DNA of 64,000 nt from Ulota crispa. Its lineage: Eukaryota; Streptophyta; Bryopsida; Orthotrichales; Orthotrichaceae. Shown here piece after piece: positions 22,501-35,088 of the stretch. The notes beneath the pieces are model-generated. The model did not search any database. It saw only the letters and a program-made list of their open reading frames with translations, and was not told the DNA's origin. The translations under genes were made by a program, and so were the position numbers. The stretch's first letter is position 1; each line of letters begins with the position of its first letter. Location: the NCBI GenBank assembly GCA_963920765.1, contig OY987243.1, positions 3,410,001 through 3,474,000 of the forward strand, read 5' to 3'.

Positions 22501-24974
22501 CCCTTTTCGGGGAATGCTAAATCGTCAGCAGGGATTCGTGAGCCATGAGTCGTGGGCGTAATTTTTTTGTCAAAATATTAAATTTCATCTATAAATGTGT
22601 ATATAGGATCTTACAATTGCACATAATAAACATCCATTTCTTGAAAAATTATTGTTTTTTAAGTTTTTTTATTAATTTTAAGCTCAAGTTTTGATTTCTA
22701 CTCACAAAATCTTGGCTCACCGTTCATTGGCTCACTATTCTATGCTCACGAAATAGCTTACCTTAGCCCTTTTCATACAAAAAAATTGGATTCTTTGTTA
22801 TTGTTATAAATAACAGAATATAGCCTTTTCTTTATAAAGAAAAATACAATCAAGAATAGAATACACAACCAAGAATAGAATACACAACCAAGAATAGAAT
22901 ACACAACCAAGAATAGAATACACAACCAAGAATAGAATACACAACCAAGAATAGAGATTGGCTGAGAGAGTGTCACGGTGCAATTCTCACTAACATGTTT
23001 GTCCTTTTACAAGGGAGAAAGGGATAATGTATAGATTGGAGAGAGGGGTACATGCATAAAGTGGTTTAAAGTGAGGCTTTACTTCAAATCAAATTAGTGG
23101 CATTTGTGAGTTAACCGATCACTCATGGTTTAAATTTTTAAATTGGTCACATTTTGTAATAAGATTGCTAGCCCAAAATTTGCTTATTACAAGGACGTTC
23201 TTGTTGCCTTTGTTGGCACAATTGGTACCTACACTTGTGAATATGTATTTTTTTATCTCATGAAAAAATTAGAACTATTTTAGTACACATTAAGATGCAA
23301 AAAATTGCAAGTATGAGCTCTCATTTGTGAGGAAACAAAAAACAACCAGCATCAAAACACAGTGTACCTGTACAGTACGATGAAGTATTTTCTCTTGCAA
23401 TAAAGGCTCAAGGAAAAAATTATAGTTGAGAAATTTATTGAGATTTGAAACCCCTAGTGAAAAAACCTTTGCATTGACGAAAGTTATATAAAGGGAATTT
23501 GAGGAAGATTTTGCTTAGAAAGTGTCTTGTAGAGTATTTGTTTGCTTTTTTTTATTCTTGATCCCATTGAATATTTATGCTTTGACATAAGTTATGTGAG
23601 TTATCACACACGGTTAAGGTTTGCCAGGAAATTAGATGGTGATAAGAACAAACCAACAAATTTAATTCACAATATAAGCTAATGCTTTTCAAAAACTCAA
23701 AGTCTTTATCCTTGTGATTTTCATATTTTGAAGGGATTCAAAATATCAAAGCAAAGAAAAGGCTCATTTGTTTTGTCTTTATTATTATGGAACTTTAAAA
23801 AATTTTATTTGAAATTTGCTTGAAATCAAATTCCTTTTTTGATAATTGATAGGATAATGTTACTAAAGTTTTTTTCAACACATTTTATGTGTAATAAAGA
23901 CATATCAATATGACAGGATTCTTTGGTACAATCTTTGTGTGTTTAATTTTTATGTGCAAAGTACATAATGTAAATATATGTAAGAGTTTTATAGTTAATA
24001 GGAATATGTATTGAAAAAAGAATGTATTGGCTAGCTTGTTAATAGTGACTCCAATAAGATTTTAGGTTGTGTGTTCTAGATTTTTATAGAGTTTACTCTA
24101 AAGAATGACATGGCCTTCATATACAATGTCAATTTAGCAACATGTAAGTAATTATGGCAAAAATTTAAACTCCTTGTCTCATGTGTATCTTTGCATTTAT
24201 TTTGTAATTTATGGAGGCACTTTTCTAGAGTAACTTAAGAACTAAAATCCTACAACTTACTTCAAGTGTAAGAAGTTTTCAAATGACTAGAATATAATTA
24301 CTATCATGGAATCTAATAGAAAATCAACCTCTTTCATTGATCAATGGATAGTCAAATATCCCTAAACGGGATTTTTGTTAAATCCCACTACACAAAATAA
24401 TAATTTGGTATAGACTTGCAAACAAAATTTACAAATCAAAATCAAACACATCTATACAATTTAATTTACCATTTGCACTAACCGATATTCATCAATGAAT
24501 ATTTGAAAGTAGGAAGTAAAATCTATCCTAAACCGGTTGTGAATTCAATATTAGCGTTTCATCAAAAGAAATTTTGGGTTATAAAATCAATGTAGGAATT
24601 TTCCATTGTGACCGAATTTAAGATTAATTTTTTCAGTCTTATTTGTTATTACTATTGTGTTTTTAAGAATTCCTTTCAGATTGGTTTTTTGTTTATGAAG
24701 AAAAATTTACTTGTGTTTTTTTGCAAACAAGAGTCTTTAGAATCCTACATTGTAAACAAAAACAGTAATAATTGACAAAAGGATTTTTAAAAATTAGATG
24801 GATGAAAAAAAAAATCATACAAAGACAACTTTGTATCCACTCCTCATCCAAAACTTTCACTTTTGGTTTACTTACAGGTAAAAGTGTGTTATGCATTCAA
24901 AAAAAGAATACACTTTGTTGAGCATTTTGTTCAAAATAGTACAAAGCATTTAGTTGTGATAACTCTTGTACATC
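22501..24974. other. AT-rich intergenic DNA, no gene seen
   Basis: Apart from the 19-bp tandem repeat at 22851-22954, nothing stands out. Frames are short and AT-driven. Confidence 0.55.
22851..22954. repeat. 19-bp tandem repeat, about 5.5 copies
   Basis: The unit CAAGAATAGAATACACAAC is repeated five times perfectly, followed by nine bases of a sixth copy. Units are identical, so the array is young or homogenised. There are no spacers, so it is not a CRISPR array. Confidence 0.95.
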
Positions 24975-24978
24975 TTAA

Positions 24979-26138
24979 TACCTAAAGGATTATTGTCCCC
25001 TTGGGGTCAAATGGGAATCTGGACATGTATCTATGGCTGAATTACTTTATGTGATTTTTTGAAACTTTTATTGAAGGTGGGAATTCAAAAACTTACATGG
25101 GCATCTAAAATTTTCTTCATTCCGACATTTATTAAAGTAATTATGCAAGAATTTGTCAAAACTAGAGGAGAAGGGGCAATTTGGGCAAGACCTCTCCTTT
25201 GTAAGTGGGTGTTTCCTCCAAAGAGGATTAGCTCTTACAGACACAAGGTGTGAACACTTGGAGAAAGGGGGGTGGAGTGGAAGGAGCTAGTCTTCAACGG
25301 CTCCCAACCCTCCATTCCATTTGCGCCTTATAAAATTTGGTACTTTATTGTTTTGAGCAATTTGGGGGGTTTTTATTTTCCAAGCTATAGTGGACTAGCT
25401 AATAGTCTTTGCTTTTGACCGTTTGGATTATTATAATTCAAATTTCTGAATTTTTCATAAATCCTCCAATTTTGTCTAGTGTAATTGCAAATTTTAGGAC
25501 TTTCTAGCATTCAAATTCTTTTGAAGTATGTTGTGCACCTCCAACTCATTTGAAAATTCTCCAACACATACCTAACTTGGTCTTCTCATTACAAGGGATT
25601 TGGACCCAAGAATGGGCCCCTTCCCCAAAACCATGGGAACTTTGGGCCCATTCTCCCGAAACATGGGAACACTTCCACATGGCAGACTGACCTGGTCAAA
25701 GCTCGACCACGTCAAATGATATGATTATTAATTATTATTATTTTCCTCTTTTCATACGACTAGCAGGGGTTGGTTCTTAGCATTGGGAACAATCAAACTT
25801 GCAGCCCCTTGGAGGGCTCAAATTCTTCCTAATGACATGGAGCAATTACACCTTAATTTTGTGTGAAGTAATTTTTTTGCTATATGAGGGGTCAAAGGCT
25901 TCTTAAATTTTTGGGTAGGAAAGACAAAAACTTTTTTCTTCAATTCAAATGTCAATATCTTACTCCTCTCTAATTTGAAATGAGCTGGTTTTTTTCTTGC
26001 AAGTACCTTATGTAGCCTTGGGCAAGATCTTGCAATTGGATTTTTTTTTTAACTCTTTCCACTACTATTCTACTCATTCTACTAAAAGTGGTTGTTTTCA
26101 ATAATTTTCACATTAAAAAGGGCTTGGTCCTTTAGGGG
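24979..26138. mobile_element. piggyBac-like MITE, family 4 copy (1160 bp)
   Basis: The left end is TACCTAAAGGATTATTG and the reverse complement of the right end is CCCCTAAAGGACCAAGCCC. TTAA flanks both sides (24975-24978 and 26139-26142). The left terminal 160 bp match the arms of the foldbacks at 54910 and 59322. The right part, read in reverse, matches the left part of the copies at 35339 and 45890. It is the longest copy in the window. Its centre contains a duplicated GGGAAC-type segment (about 25625-25675). No transposase frame. Confidence 0.75.
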
Positions 26139-26183
26139 TTAATAACAAAAATTGATTAACTCTCATTGATAATCAATCCTTAA

Positions 26184-27094
26184 CCCTTTAAAGACCATTC
26201 ATTCTCCTCAAACTTCACTAGAAACAACAATAGTAAATTTTGATGTGCAATTGAATCAAATATGACCCAATTTAAAGGATCCAACCATATGAATGGGAAG
26301 AGCATATTGTTTATTATAAAGCATCAAGATCTTAGCCAAATCTACTATAGGAGGTGAAATATTATAATGATTGAATGAGCCATAGGTGGAAAATCTCTAG
26401 TTTTTCATGATTGTGATGTTTTAGATGTTAACACTTCATGTGAGTTGTTTTTGAGAAGGGCCTTATATTTTTAGAAGGCAAGGTTTTCCACTTTTTCAAT
26501 AAGACTATTTTTACACAAAATGGATAAAACTAGCAATCACACAATGTAGCAAAGTGGACAAAAAGGGTCAAAAATTGCATTTTATTTGCCACCCTAAAAC
26601 AATCCTACAAGAATAGATGTATGCCATGGAAAATCTTATTGGCAAAAATAGTTAAAAATTGGCCTCAGATGTAGGATGACAAATTTTAGAAATGAAATGA
26701 CAACACCATTTCAATAGATTTTCAAGTACCAAAATTATATTGCTATTGTAAAGAGAAACAATATGAGAGTTTTCCTTTAGCAATTTGAATTTTTTTAGGA
26801 CTATGCAATTGAAATATGACATTCTTTTTGAATATTTAATGTAATAAATTGTTACTTTGATCCATCTTTAACCAAAAGTGTGTATGTATTTTGAGGCCAT
26901 ATTATATAAACACCAATATTCATCAACTCACATATAAATTTCCATTATCATTTTTTAGTTGAATGTAAAACTCTTGAGATCATATGTATTCTTCAAGACC
27001 AAATTCCAAATTGTTGAACAATTTTTATTCCGTAGGCCAAAAACCACTATTTACAAAAAATAAAATAAAATAAAATACATGGTCTCTAAAGGGG
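26184..27094. mobile_element. Probable piggyBac-like MITE with decayed right flank (911 bp)
   Basis: The left end CCCTTTAAAGACCATTC follows TTAA at 26180-26183. The reverse complement of the proposed right end is CCCCTTTAGAGACCATG, followed by AACA instead of TTAA. The ends pair well but the right target site is lost, so this copy may be old. It starts only 41 bp after the preceding element. Confidence 0.5.
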
Positions 27095-27129
27095 AACATA
27101 AACTGTTTATTTATAATCAACACTTGAAT

Positions 27130-27560
27130 ATGGTCAACAATATTTCTAGTCCAAGGCATTGACCTGATCCAATCATTACTGGATTTGGTTTGTTGCTTTC
27201 ACATTGACCACCACAAGAACTGTAGAGATTGTACGTGGCGTCATTAATCTCCTTAACACCAACACCTCAAGTCTCCTCACAATCGAGCAACTTTCAATTT
27301 ATTAAAAGTAAAACAATTATGAATCGCCCTCGATCACAAGAGGTCTCGTGAAGCCAGACCTTCTGCAGTTGATGCAAATGTTGTAGGCCAGGAAGGTGAT
27401 TCAGCTTTGAGTGTCGGCAGTCCAACCGCATTAGGCTCATTAGTTTTCCAAAGCCATAATTGTCAACAAAATACGAGGGTTTGGTCGTCTGGGTCATAAA
27501 CATCAAACCATTTGTTCTTCCAGAAATTTATTCCTAACTTAGTATTTGATCAAGAAGTGT
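27130..27560 (-). pseudogene. Leucine-rich-repeat gene fragment
   Basis: The frame on the minus strand (27294-27506) reads LMSLMRLDCRHSKLNHLPGL followed by QHLHQLQKVWLHET. This has the leucine spacing of plant LRR domains, as in NLR resistance proteins or LRR kinases. The block is more GC-rich than its surroundings. The frame ends at a stop and no NB-ARC or kinase motif is nearby. I read it as a relic of a larger LRR gene. An intact exon of a gene extending elsewhere is unlikely, because AT-rich transposon-filled DNA lies on both sides. Confidence 0.5.
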
Positions 27561-28192
27561 GTAAATGTGTATATCGGATGCCCAATCGGATGATTGCCCG
27601 GGGATAAAAATCCTAGTATAGCCTGCACCTGAATCAAAAGTAGCTATCAGTCTCTTAGTGAGTAGTAAATTTTGAAATCCTTGATTCACGTGTTCCGCTA
27701 CAAGTACAGCTAATGCAATAACCCAGAGTCACGGTTATTAGTTATTATTTATTACCACTGCATGCTAATGAGCACCAAGCTATCATGACATGACTCACGA
27801 ATAAGGTGGTCTACTCGAATTGCTGCCCTCTCACCTAGAGAATCCCTACAATTAGCTGGGTATGTTTGAAACTTTGAATTGCTACCCTCTCACTTAAAGA
27901 GTCCCTATAATTAGCTCAAGAATGGATGTGTAGTGGTTCTTAATTAGACCCTCTTTAGTCATTGAGTGGATATAAATAAAGGCCTATTTTTTGCAAGAGT
28001 CAATCAAATTTCTTGGTTTCACTTAACTCTTTACAATTGCAAGGGGACAGATTCAAAATATCTAAAGTCATAAATAGATATCTATTACAAATTTTTTTAA
28101 AAACTCATCAACAATTCAATTACGTTTCAAAAAACATAAAAAAATTGTGTTGCATTTTACATCTACCATGAAAAATCCAACCAATCCTTAAC
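27561..28192. other. Intergenic DNA with a partial direct duplication
   Basis: A segment containing GAATTGCTGCCCTCTCAC and CCCTACAATTAGCT at about 27818-27860 is repeated with changes at about 27876-27915. No gene was recognised. Confidence 0.5.
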
Positions 28193-28981
28193 CTTTGAGC
28201 ATCCACAGTGGAATCAAGAAAATGCGGCCAAGAGGGACCATGCACAAAAAAAGTGTGCGCCCCAAGTTGTGAACTTAGATTGAGGAGGAATCACCGCTAA
28301 AATAGCAAAAAGGGTGCTTGATGCACCCGACTAGAAATTTGCAGAACTTTTAACCACACCATTTTGGAGATTATAATAGTCAAAGTACAATTGACTAAGT
28401 GGAAACCGGCCAATTTCAGGGGATCCGTGGCTGTAGACGCATAAATTCATGCCTTAGAGGAGGCTCTTTTTAATGAAATTTAGGTTGGAGGTGCAATTTA
28501 CAAATATCTCACTTGCTATCAAATTTGGTGATGTTTAGACATCCGCAAGGTGCTTTTTCATAAGACCAAAGTTGCAAGGCTCACACGGCATGGTGGACAA
28601 TAGATGGGGGATAGGCATAGTTTTGATCTCCACAATGGCATGGCTCTTGATAGTACAACTACAAAACCCTTCTCCAATCTAAGGCATGCTTGCCAAAACA
28701 CCCCTAACGATATGGAACTGGTCATAACCAATAGTCTCTATCCTTGCACCTAAGCCCTAAACCGCACAAAATGAAATTCTAACATATTATTGTCATACTT
28801 GAATTGCACAATCTGTGCTTGTATGAGTGGTGAAACCCCATTACCCACTATGTGGCATGAGAGTAGTACTATAGCTTGAAACAAGTGCAGTTTTCCGAGT
28901 AGTTCACGTTTGATTTGGACTTGCTTTTGTGAAAAGTTTGATTTCAAGAGGCAATATTTGGGGCACTGGGGTGCTCAAGGG
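28193..28981. mobile_element. piggyBac-like MITE (789 bp)
   Basis: The left end CCTTTGAGCATCCACAGTGG pairs with the reverse complement of the right end, CCCTTGAGCACCCCAGTGCC. TTAA flanks both sides (28189-28192 and 28982-28985). The interior is unlike the other families. Its end motif TTGAGC is shared with the element at 13011-13769. Non-autonomous. Confidence 0.75.
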
Positions 28982-29019
28982 TTAAAGTGACTGTTCTTGA
29001 GCATACTACCTTAGCAGTA

Positions 29020-29487
29020 AGGTAGGAACACCCATAAGCGTTAGTGTCCCATAACCGTTACCTCTGAAATCTTGGAAAATATGTGGAAATGAATAGATGT
29101 AATTAAAAGGATATACAACCAAGGCATTTTTTTCTAGTGAAACATTGCCAATTTGGCAACAAATTTGACACGTTTGAGCTTATCGTGGCTGGTCCCTTCC
29201 ATTTTCAATTAATGATTTAGTGACAGCTGGAATCTGGCAACAAGCATCGACAAAAAAAAAATGCCATGTATACAACATGTGAACATAAAACCTTAGTGTT
29301 AAATGTGGGTGCAATGGCAGTTTGCTTTTTAAAAATTCACAACTTATTCACAGTATCCAAATAATACATTTGAAAGTGCAAACTCAATATTTTTCTATTC
29401 CTAAAAGGATACTATAATTTGCTAGCTGTTTATTAATACTTGTCCTATTCAAAACCCTTAAACTGACACTTATGGGTGCTCCTACCT
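29020..29487. mobile_element. TA-flanked inverted-repeat element (468 bp)
   Basis: The left end AGGTAGGAACACCCATAAGC pairs with the reverse complement of the right end, AGGTAGGAGCACCCATAAGT. TA flanks both sides (29018-29019 and 29488-29489). It is related by its ends to the element at 1279-1714. Its right end creates the TTAA (29487-29490) used by the adjoining family 2 element. Confidence 0.65.
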
Positions 29488-29490
29488 TAA

Positions 29491-29714
29491 CCCCTGAAGG
29501 GCCCTTGGGCTCTGGAGCTACGGTACCAAATACGATCGCAACCAATATTCAGAAGTTTGAATTAGTTAGAAATTAAGTGTTACAACCATATATATTGAAG
29601 GGTTGTATGATGATGGGTGCATAATTTTTTTTGAAAAGCCCTCAAAATAGCTCAAATACGTTTGTATATATGATCATACATACAGCCGCAAAGGGCGTTT
29701 GGGCGCTTCAGGGG
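29491..29714. mobile_element. piggyBac-like MITE, family 2 copy (224 bp)
   Basis: The left end CCCCTGAAGGGCCCTTGGGC pairs with the reverse complement of the right end, CCCCTGAAGCGCCCAAACGC. TTAA flanks lie at 29487-29490 and 29715-29718. It is colinear with the copy at 1064-1275 and about 12 bp longer, mainly because of an extra TATGATCATACA-type stretch. Non-autonomous. Confidence 0.85.
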
Positions 29715-29718
29715 TTAA

Positions 29719-31277
29719 GCTACATTCATCATGATCATAGCATCGTGCTTTCATAAAATCCATACCTCAAAGATTTCAACTCCATAGCACAGATTTCAAA
29801 CCTTTCCAATTCATTGACAAATCGGTTCCTTTAATTTCTACTAGATGAGTGGTCGGCCAAAGCTCACGATTTGCTTCCGAGGGTAATACCTGGGGCTAGG
29901 GCTTGCTGTTGACACGTGTGCAGGAGGCCTGCTTGGTGGAAAAGTCTGCGTAAGTTTAAATTAACCTAAGCAGTTACTCATTGCTGGAGACTGAGTTGGC
30001 AAGGATGGGAGAGAGCATTGATCAGCCGATGTAAAGTTTGAAGTGACAGGTTTTGGAACATGTTCTATTCTACTCTCTAGACTTGCAACATCACATCCTG
30101 AGAGATGGTTTGTCACGCTTAAAAAGATACAGCTTTGCAAAGAAATTATAGCGTCAGTGATCTTGTACTATCTTTTATTTAATGTTGTGGGAAACATCAA
30201 GTCACCGATGTCGTCTTTTATAAGCTTAGCACCTCATCCATCTCTTCTGACAACATTGTGTTAATTGGAAGAAACTTGTGAATTGTAAAAGAGTTTTTGG
30301 TCCCTCCAAGTATTGATTTTTTAAAATTGTACACCTTTATCATGACAAAAATTACTATTGCTTTATATTCAATGAAAAATTCAAGGGCACTTGGAATAAT
30401 AATAGTAGAATGAAGTTTATGTACTAATCAGAAACATCAAACATCTTTGATTCCATCAACCAAATTTGGTCACACCACTAGAAGAAATCTTGTCCTAAAT
30501 TACTAATTCACGATGACTGCAAATATCTTAAACAACTCAATTTTATTGTAATTGAGTTACTGTATAGTGGTTTAGGACATTTGCAGTCGTTGTGAACCAA
30601 TCATTTAGGACATGTTTTTCTTCTAGTGCATGGCATTCAGATGACATATGTTTTATATTTTAATGATTACATTGAGATAATTGCAAAGACTAGCCACTGT
30701 AAACCATAGATAAAAGGACTTGAAAATTTGAAGAACTTGATTAGCTTGAAAATAATAGCTAAATAAACTAAATAAAAGCTTGCGCTTGTTTGTGAGAAGT
30801 CAATTTCCATATTCATTTGTAAGAGGAGTTTTAATTAATAATCTTCCATGTTTTTTTTGTGTGGTGGTCCCTCAAATCTCTATACCCACTAGATCAAGAT
30901 CATGGGCATCCTTGATAGTATTAAAAAACTCTTGAGCAAATTGAATCCTATACAAATTTTATAGTAAAAAATTTGCACTCAATGAAGAATTGTCACCCAA
31001 AATTATAGACATTAGGAAAATAAACAAAAAAAAGCTCCCAAAACACTTTCCAAATTTATCTTATAGAAGAGAAAGGTATCAAAAATTTCACCAAATAATT
31101 TATGTCATTGAATTGTCCTAATATAAAATAAAACAATGAAATAGTTCCTTGAATCTTCTTAGTCACTCAACAAGATTTTTCCAAAACTTTGTATGCAGTT
31201 ATTTTTCATTGTAGACTTAGATTGAATTTTGAGATGATATTACAGTAGGAGCCACATTCCATGTCCTAAATTTTTGA
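29719..31277. other. Intergenic DNA with one small hairpin element
   Basis: The part at 29870-30130 is less AT-rich than its surroundings and could hold a relic exon, but I recognise no product. The rest is AT-rich, with the CACTA-ended hairpin at 30476-30628. Confidence 0.4.
30476..30628. mobile_element. 153-bp foldback with CACTAGAAGAA ends
   Basis: The left end CACTAGAAGAAATCTTGTCC pairs with the reverse complement of the right end, CACTAGAAGAAAAACATGTC. Pairing continues through blocks such as GACTGCAAAT and its complement ATTTGCAGTC to a centre near 30550. The whole element would fold as one hairpin. CACTA-type ends suggest a non-autonomous CACTA derivative, but the target duplication is not clear. 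Confidence 0.65.
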
Positions 31278-31281
31278 TTAA

Positions 31282-31934
31282 CCCCTGACGCGCCCAGCTC
31301 ATGATCCTTGTTTTGCTGGGTCGGTTGACCTTGTGTCACTCAAAACCATGTGGCATGTGTGAAAATGGGATCCATGGGCATGAACCCTTGAAAGGGGTGC
31401 TTTACTTGAGGTTGGTTACTTTCTGAAAATTTGGGGAAGTTTGACCGTGGGGTTTACATTATTATAATGGTCAAAGGGCATTGAAAATTTGCTTCAAAGG
31501 CCAATTTTTTGACATGTAACACGGTTTTGGGTCCAATTAAGTCATTTTTGGTGGGAATTAGGCTCTAAAATTTTTAGCCGTGGTTCTAGGAGGGGATATG
31601 GATGTACTCTCCAATTTTCAAATTTTTTGACCCACATCTACACTCCTAAGATGGTTAAGGAAAGCATATAAGTAAAAAACAAACCCACCGGTTTTAGACT
31701 AAACCCACATACCTCCCTTGGTCACAAAGTGCCCCAAAAGCTACTTTTCAAATTACCCACCCATCCCCACAAACAAACCGCCATCATAACCTAGCAAAAC
31801 CACTTCATTCTCTAACACCAGGCACAACTGGTACAAGTGGTACTCTCTTAAACAGTGTTCAATTAAATCCAACTGAATAAAGAGCTACCAAAAATTGTGA
31901 GGGGCAATATTATTGCCCCTAGGGCTCTCAGGGA
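31282..31934. mobile_element. piggyBac-like MITE (653 bp)
   Basis: The left end CCCCTGACGCGCCCAGCTC and the reverse complement of the right end, TCCCTGAGAGCCCTAGGGG, are flanked by TTAA at 31278-31281 and 31935-31938. The interior is less AT-rich than most copies and does not match the other families. No transposase frame. Confidence 0.65.
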
Positions 31935-31938
31935 TTAA

Positions 31939-32843
31939 AGACTAAAGTTTTGATTTGTTTTTCAATTGAAACAAGATTTTGTTATAAACCTTTATAAAGT
32001 TTTAAATAAAACTTGTCTTTTTAGTAAAAATTTCAAGGATAGATTATAATGTGCATCATTTGTTACAAAATATGTCTTTTAAACTATCCTAAATTGTAGA
32101 TTTTTCTTTACATCACAACTTTGAAATTACTATTTTTTTTGGAGCTGCAAGCAAGTTGGTTTGCTGAAGACTGTGAATATGCATAATGTTAAAGAAAAGC
32201 CTTAAAGCAATTGTTAGATGCTTTGAAATTTTAGAAGTTGTTTTAAAATTTTAAAAGATATCTTGTTGTCTCAAATACTATATCGGAGTTTCAAGCATTA
32301 TTGCAATACTAGAAATCTAGAACACAATCCTACAAAATTCTTAGATTAAAAATTGTATATGCTAGGATTCCAATGACTTTGAAAAAAAGAATTTTCTTTT
32401 TAGGTGTTCTCATTTGTTATATTTTGAGTTGAAAGTATGAAAAATGAAATTTATGAACATTAATACTTATGTTATTTGGCTTGTAACTAAACTAGCTAAG
32501 TGGTTAATGACTAGTTACATAGGAAAGAAATGTTCTCAAACTCAAATTGCATTTTTAAACTACAAGCACAATTCAAATATGTACTTTGACTGAATTAGGT
32601 TGTACATTGTTTATATATGTAGACAAGCTTTCAATTTTTTTGTGAAATAAATTAATTTCTAAAATTACTTAAATTTGAAAAAATATAAATTTCACAAATA
32701 CAACAAAAAGAACTCCAACTGCTTCTTAGCTAATTTTCAAAGTGCAAACATCCATAGTTTCAAATTTTGTCAAAGCAAATGGTCCTTCTGGTTGCCCTTC
32801 TACAAAATTTCTCAATATAAATTTTAACTGAAGTTGAGACACT
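31939..32843. other. AT-rich intergenic DNA, nothing recognised
   Basis: Very AT-rich, with no paired ends, exon-like sequence or RNA gene. Confidence 0.55.
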
Positions 32844-32847
32844 TTAA

Positions 32848-33763
32848 CCCCTAAAATTCTTTTGTGTTTAGAGACTCAAAACTGCTTCAAAATACTAGTC
32901 CCTAAACCAAGGTTAAAATCTCCATTGAAACTTACTTTTTAACAAATCCAACCATAAGATCTTTTGGTTGACTTGCACAAGTACATTGTCCCAAAATTTC
33001 AAAATGAACATCCCCACCAATTGCAAGATCAATTTGCCTAAATTTCAAAATGTAAGCTTTTCTAATCCTTCTAGAAGGTGAAGTTTTGTTTTTTAAAATT
33101 TTTAGAGAAAAACACATATGTTGTATTTCTTGTGCAATTTTTGCAACATGTTGGAGAATGGGTTGAAAGCATATATAAAAAAAATTAACCAAAAAAATTT
33201 TGGATTCGTTTTTTCAAAAATTGTAAAGTGAAAGGTACTGATGAATGAAAGATATAACTAATATGCTAATAAGTTTTGGAAGAATTTGAAAATTGTTAAT
33301 CCCAATGGCAAGAATGCTCTAACAGACAATTAGTAACTTTCATTTTCATTTTCATTTTCATTTGAAAATTTTCAAAATTGAGAGTAAAAGATAATTTTAT
33401 ATGTTTTTTCTACCCTCTTCCTACCTTCATTGCCCGCAAAAGAAAACTCCTTGTAACTCTTACCTCATTATTTGGAATTGAGTGGCTTAGTTTTATTTGA
33501 GTAGGTATCAATCTGTACAATTTTAAATAATCACAATAATAATTTAGAATATATTTTTTGCTGCCCAATTTGACATTGAAATTGAAAACACCTTTTAACT
33601 TTTGCATTACTTATTGGAATGACATGAAATAAAGCTTCACATGTAGATTATGATGAGTAGCATCCATCCTAAAAATTTCATGAAAAATTTCCAAATTATG
33701 AAGTCAATGGAACCTGCCTGAGTTCTCATAAAGCCCAAAGTGGGCTCCTTGGTCCTTTAGGGG
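32848..33763. mobile_element. piggyBac-like MITE, family 3 inverted copy (916 bp)
   Basis: It starts CCCCTAAAATTCTTTTGTG after TTAA (32844-32847) and ends TCCTTTAGGGG before TTAA (33764-33767). Read in reverse, it is colinear over its whole length with the element at 14343-15306, about 18.5 kb away. The pair forms a long inverted repeat across the 19-32 kb region, a possible substrate for inversion. It lacks the (TA)n expansion of its partner. Confidence 0.85.
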
Positions 33764-34072
33764 TTAATCTCCAAAGGACTAAACAATTTTTTTCTTTTTT
33801 TTGGCAGCATGGCAATTTTGGGTAGGCTAGTACTTATAGAATAATAAATATATTTCCACAAAATGAATTAGAGAATGTGTGTATGAGGAGCAGCTTTCCA
33901 ATGCAACAATTTTCAAAACATTTTGGTTTGTAAAAAAAAACTAAGATGGAATATGTACTTTTGTTTGCTCGTAGGGCAGCATGGGCACATGCTGAAATTT
34001 TGGGATCTTGCCCAAATCTTGAGGGACAAAGACATTTCCTTGTCAAACCTAGACCCAATCCCATTCCATTAA

Positions 34073-35088
34073 ACCCTAAACGCCCAAGGGGGTAAGGGCA
34101 GAACGTAGATACATCATAAATTGATACTTTTGTAACTTTGATGAAGATTGCTTCTAAAGAGAAAACAAGAATCATGGTGTTAAGTAATTATCCATACACT
34201 CAAACATTCAAAAAATGTTTTGGATTCTTATTTAATGAATTTAGAAGCATTTACCATTTAATATTCATGAAAACTACAAATTTTATTCATGGAATACAAA
34301 ATTTGGTATGATTGGTTGTTAATAATTGACATTCTACTCTAAAAGTAAAAGATATTTTCTTTTTGAAGAAGAGAACATTATTAGTTTCTTGAAATAGTAA
34401 ATTTTGTAACATTAGCAAATAATGAAGTGTTTATCTTTGAAAAATTCTCCTTGGTGGAGTTTAACCTAGATTGACATGATTCAAATTAGGTCATTAGCAA
34501 AAATATAAGCTCTCCACAAGGCCCCTAACAACCCCTTTCAAGGGGTCTCCTTAATTGTTTTAATTTTTACTTTGGGATAACAATAATTCCTTACACCCTA
34601 CTATGCCTTTGAGTGCAATCATGGCTCACATTGGCATGTCCAATTTTCATTGGATGTCACAATTACATGTACATATTACCATGGTCCTTTTTCTCTATAT
34701 TAAAATCTTCAACCTTGTACTTATGAGGATAACATTTAGTTATAATTGTATACAATAGTAGGAGAATAATTAAAAAATTGTGACATAGTACTAGATTGCC
34801 ATTTTTTATTCATAATTTTTGTGATGTACAATAGGAAAGTCATGCGAGGTAGAGACACATCACACAAGTTCTCACATGCTTCTAATGTATCTGACCTAGG
34901 CTCAATAAATGTCAAGGGCGTCAAATTTTAAGGCCCCTGTGGAGGGTTGAAAATTTTGCTAATGTGAAAAGTAGACTTGCTTTCCTATATGAAAGAATTT
35001 ATTATTTCTTCAAAAAAGCTTTTTTTCTTTTTGAGCATCTTGCAAAGAAGGGCAGCAACTAGAAATTGGTCAATTGGGTGCTCAAGAG
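34073..35088. mobile_element. Possible diverged TTAA element (1016 bp)
   Basis: A left end ACCCTAAACGCCCAAGG follows TTAA at 34069-34072. A right end whose reverse complement is CTCTTGAGCACCCAATTG precedes TTAA at 35089-35092. The ends match only partly, mainly through transitions. Inside, CATTAGCAAAAATATAAG at about 34492 pairs with an inverted copy at about 34930-34964, so an older inverted-repeat element may be nested here. Confidence 0.4.

Noticed and set aside
22851-22954. Regular short repeats that might suggest a CRISPR array
   Set aside because: Units are perfectly contiguous with no spacers, in a plant nuclear context.
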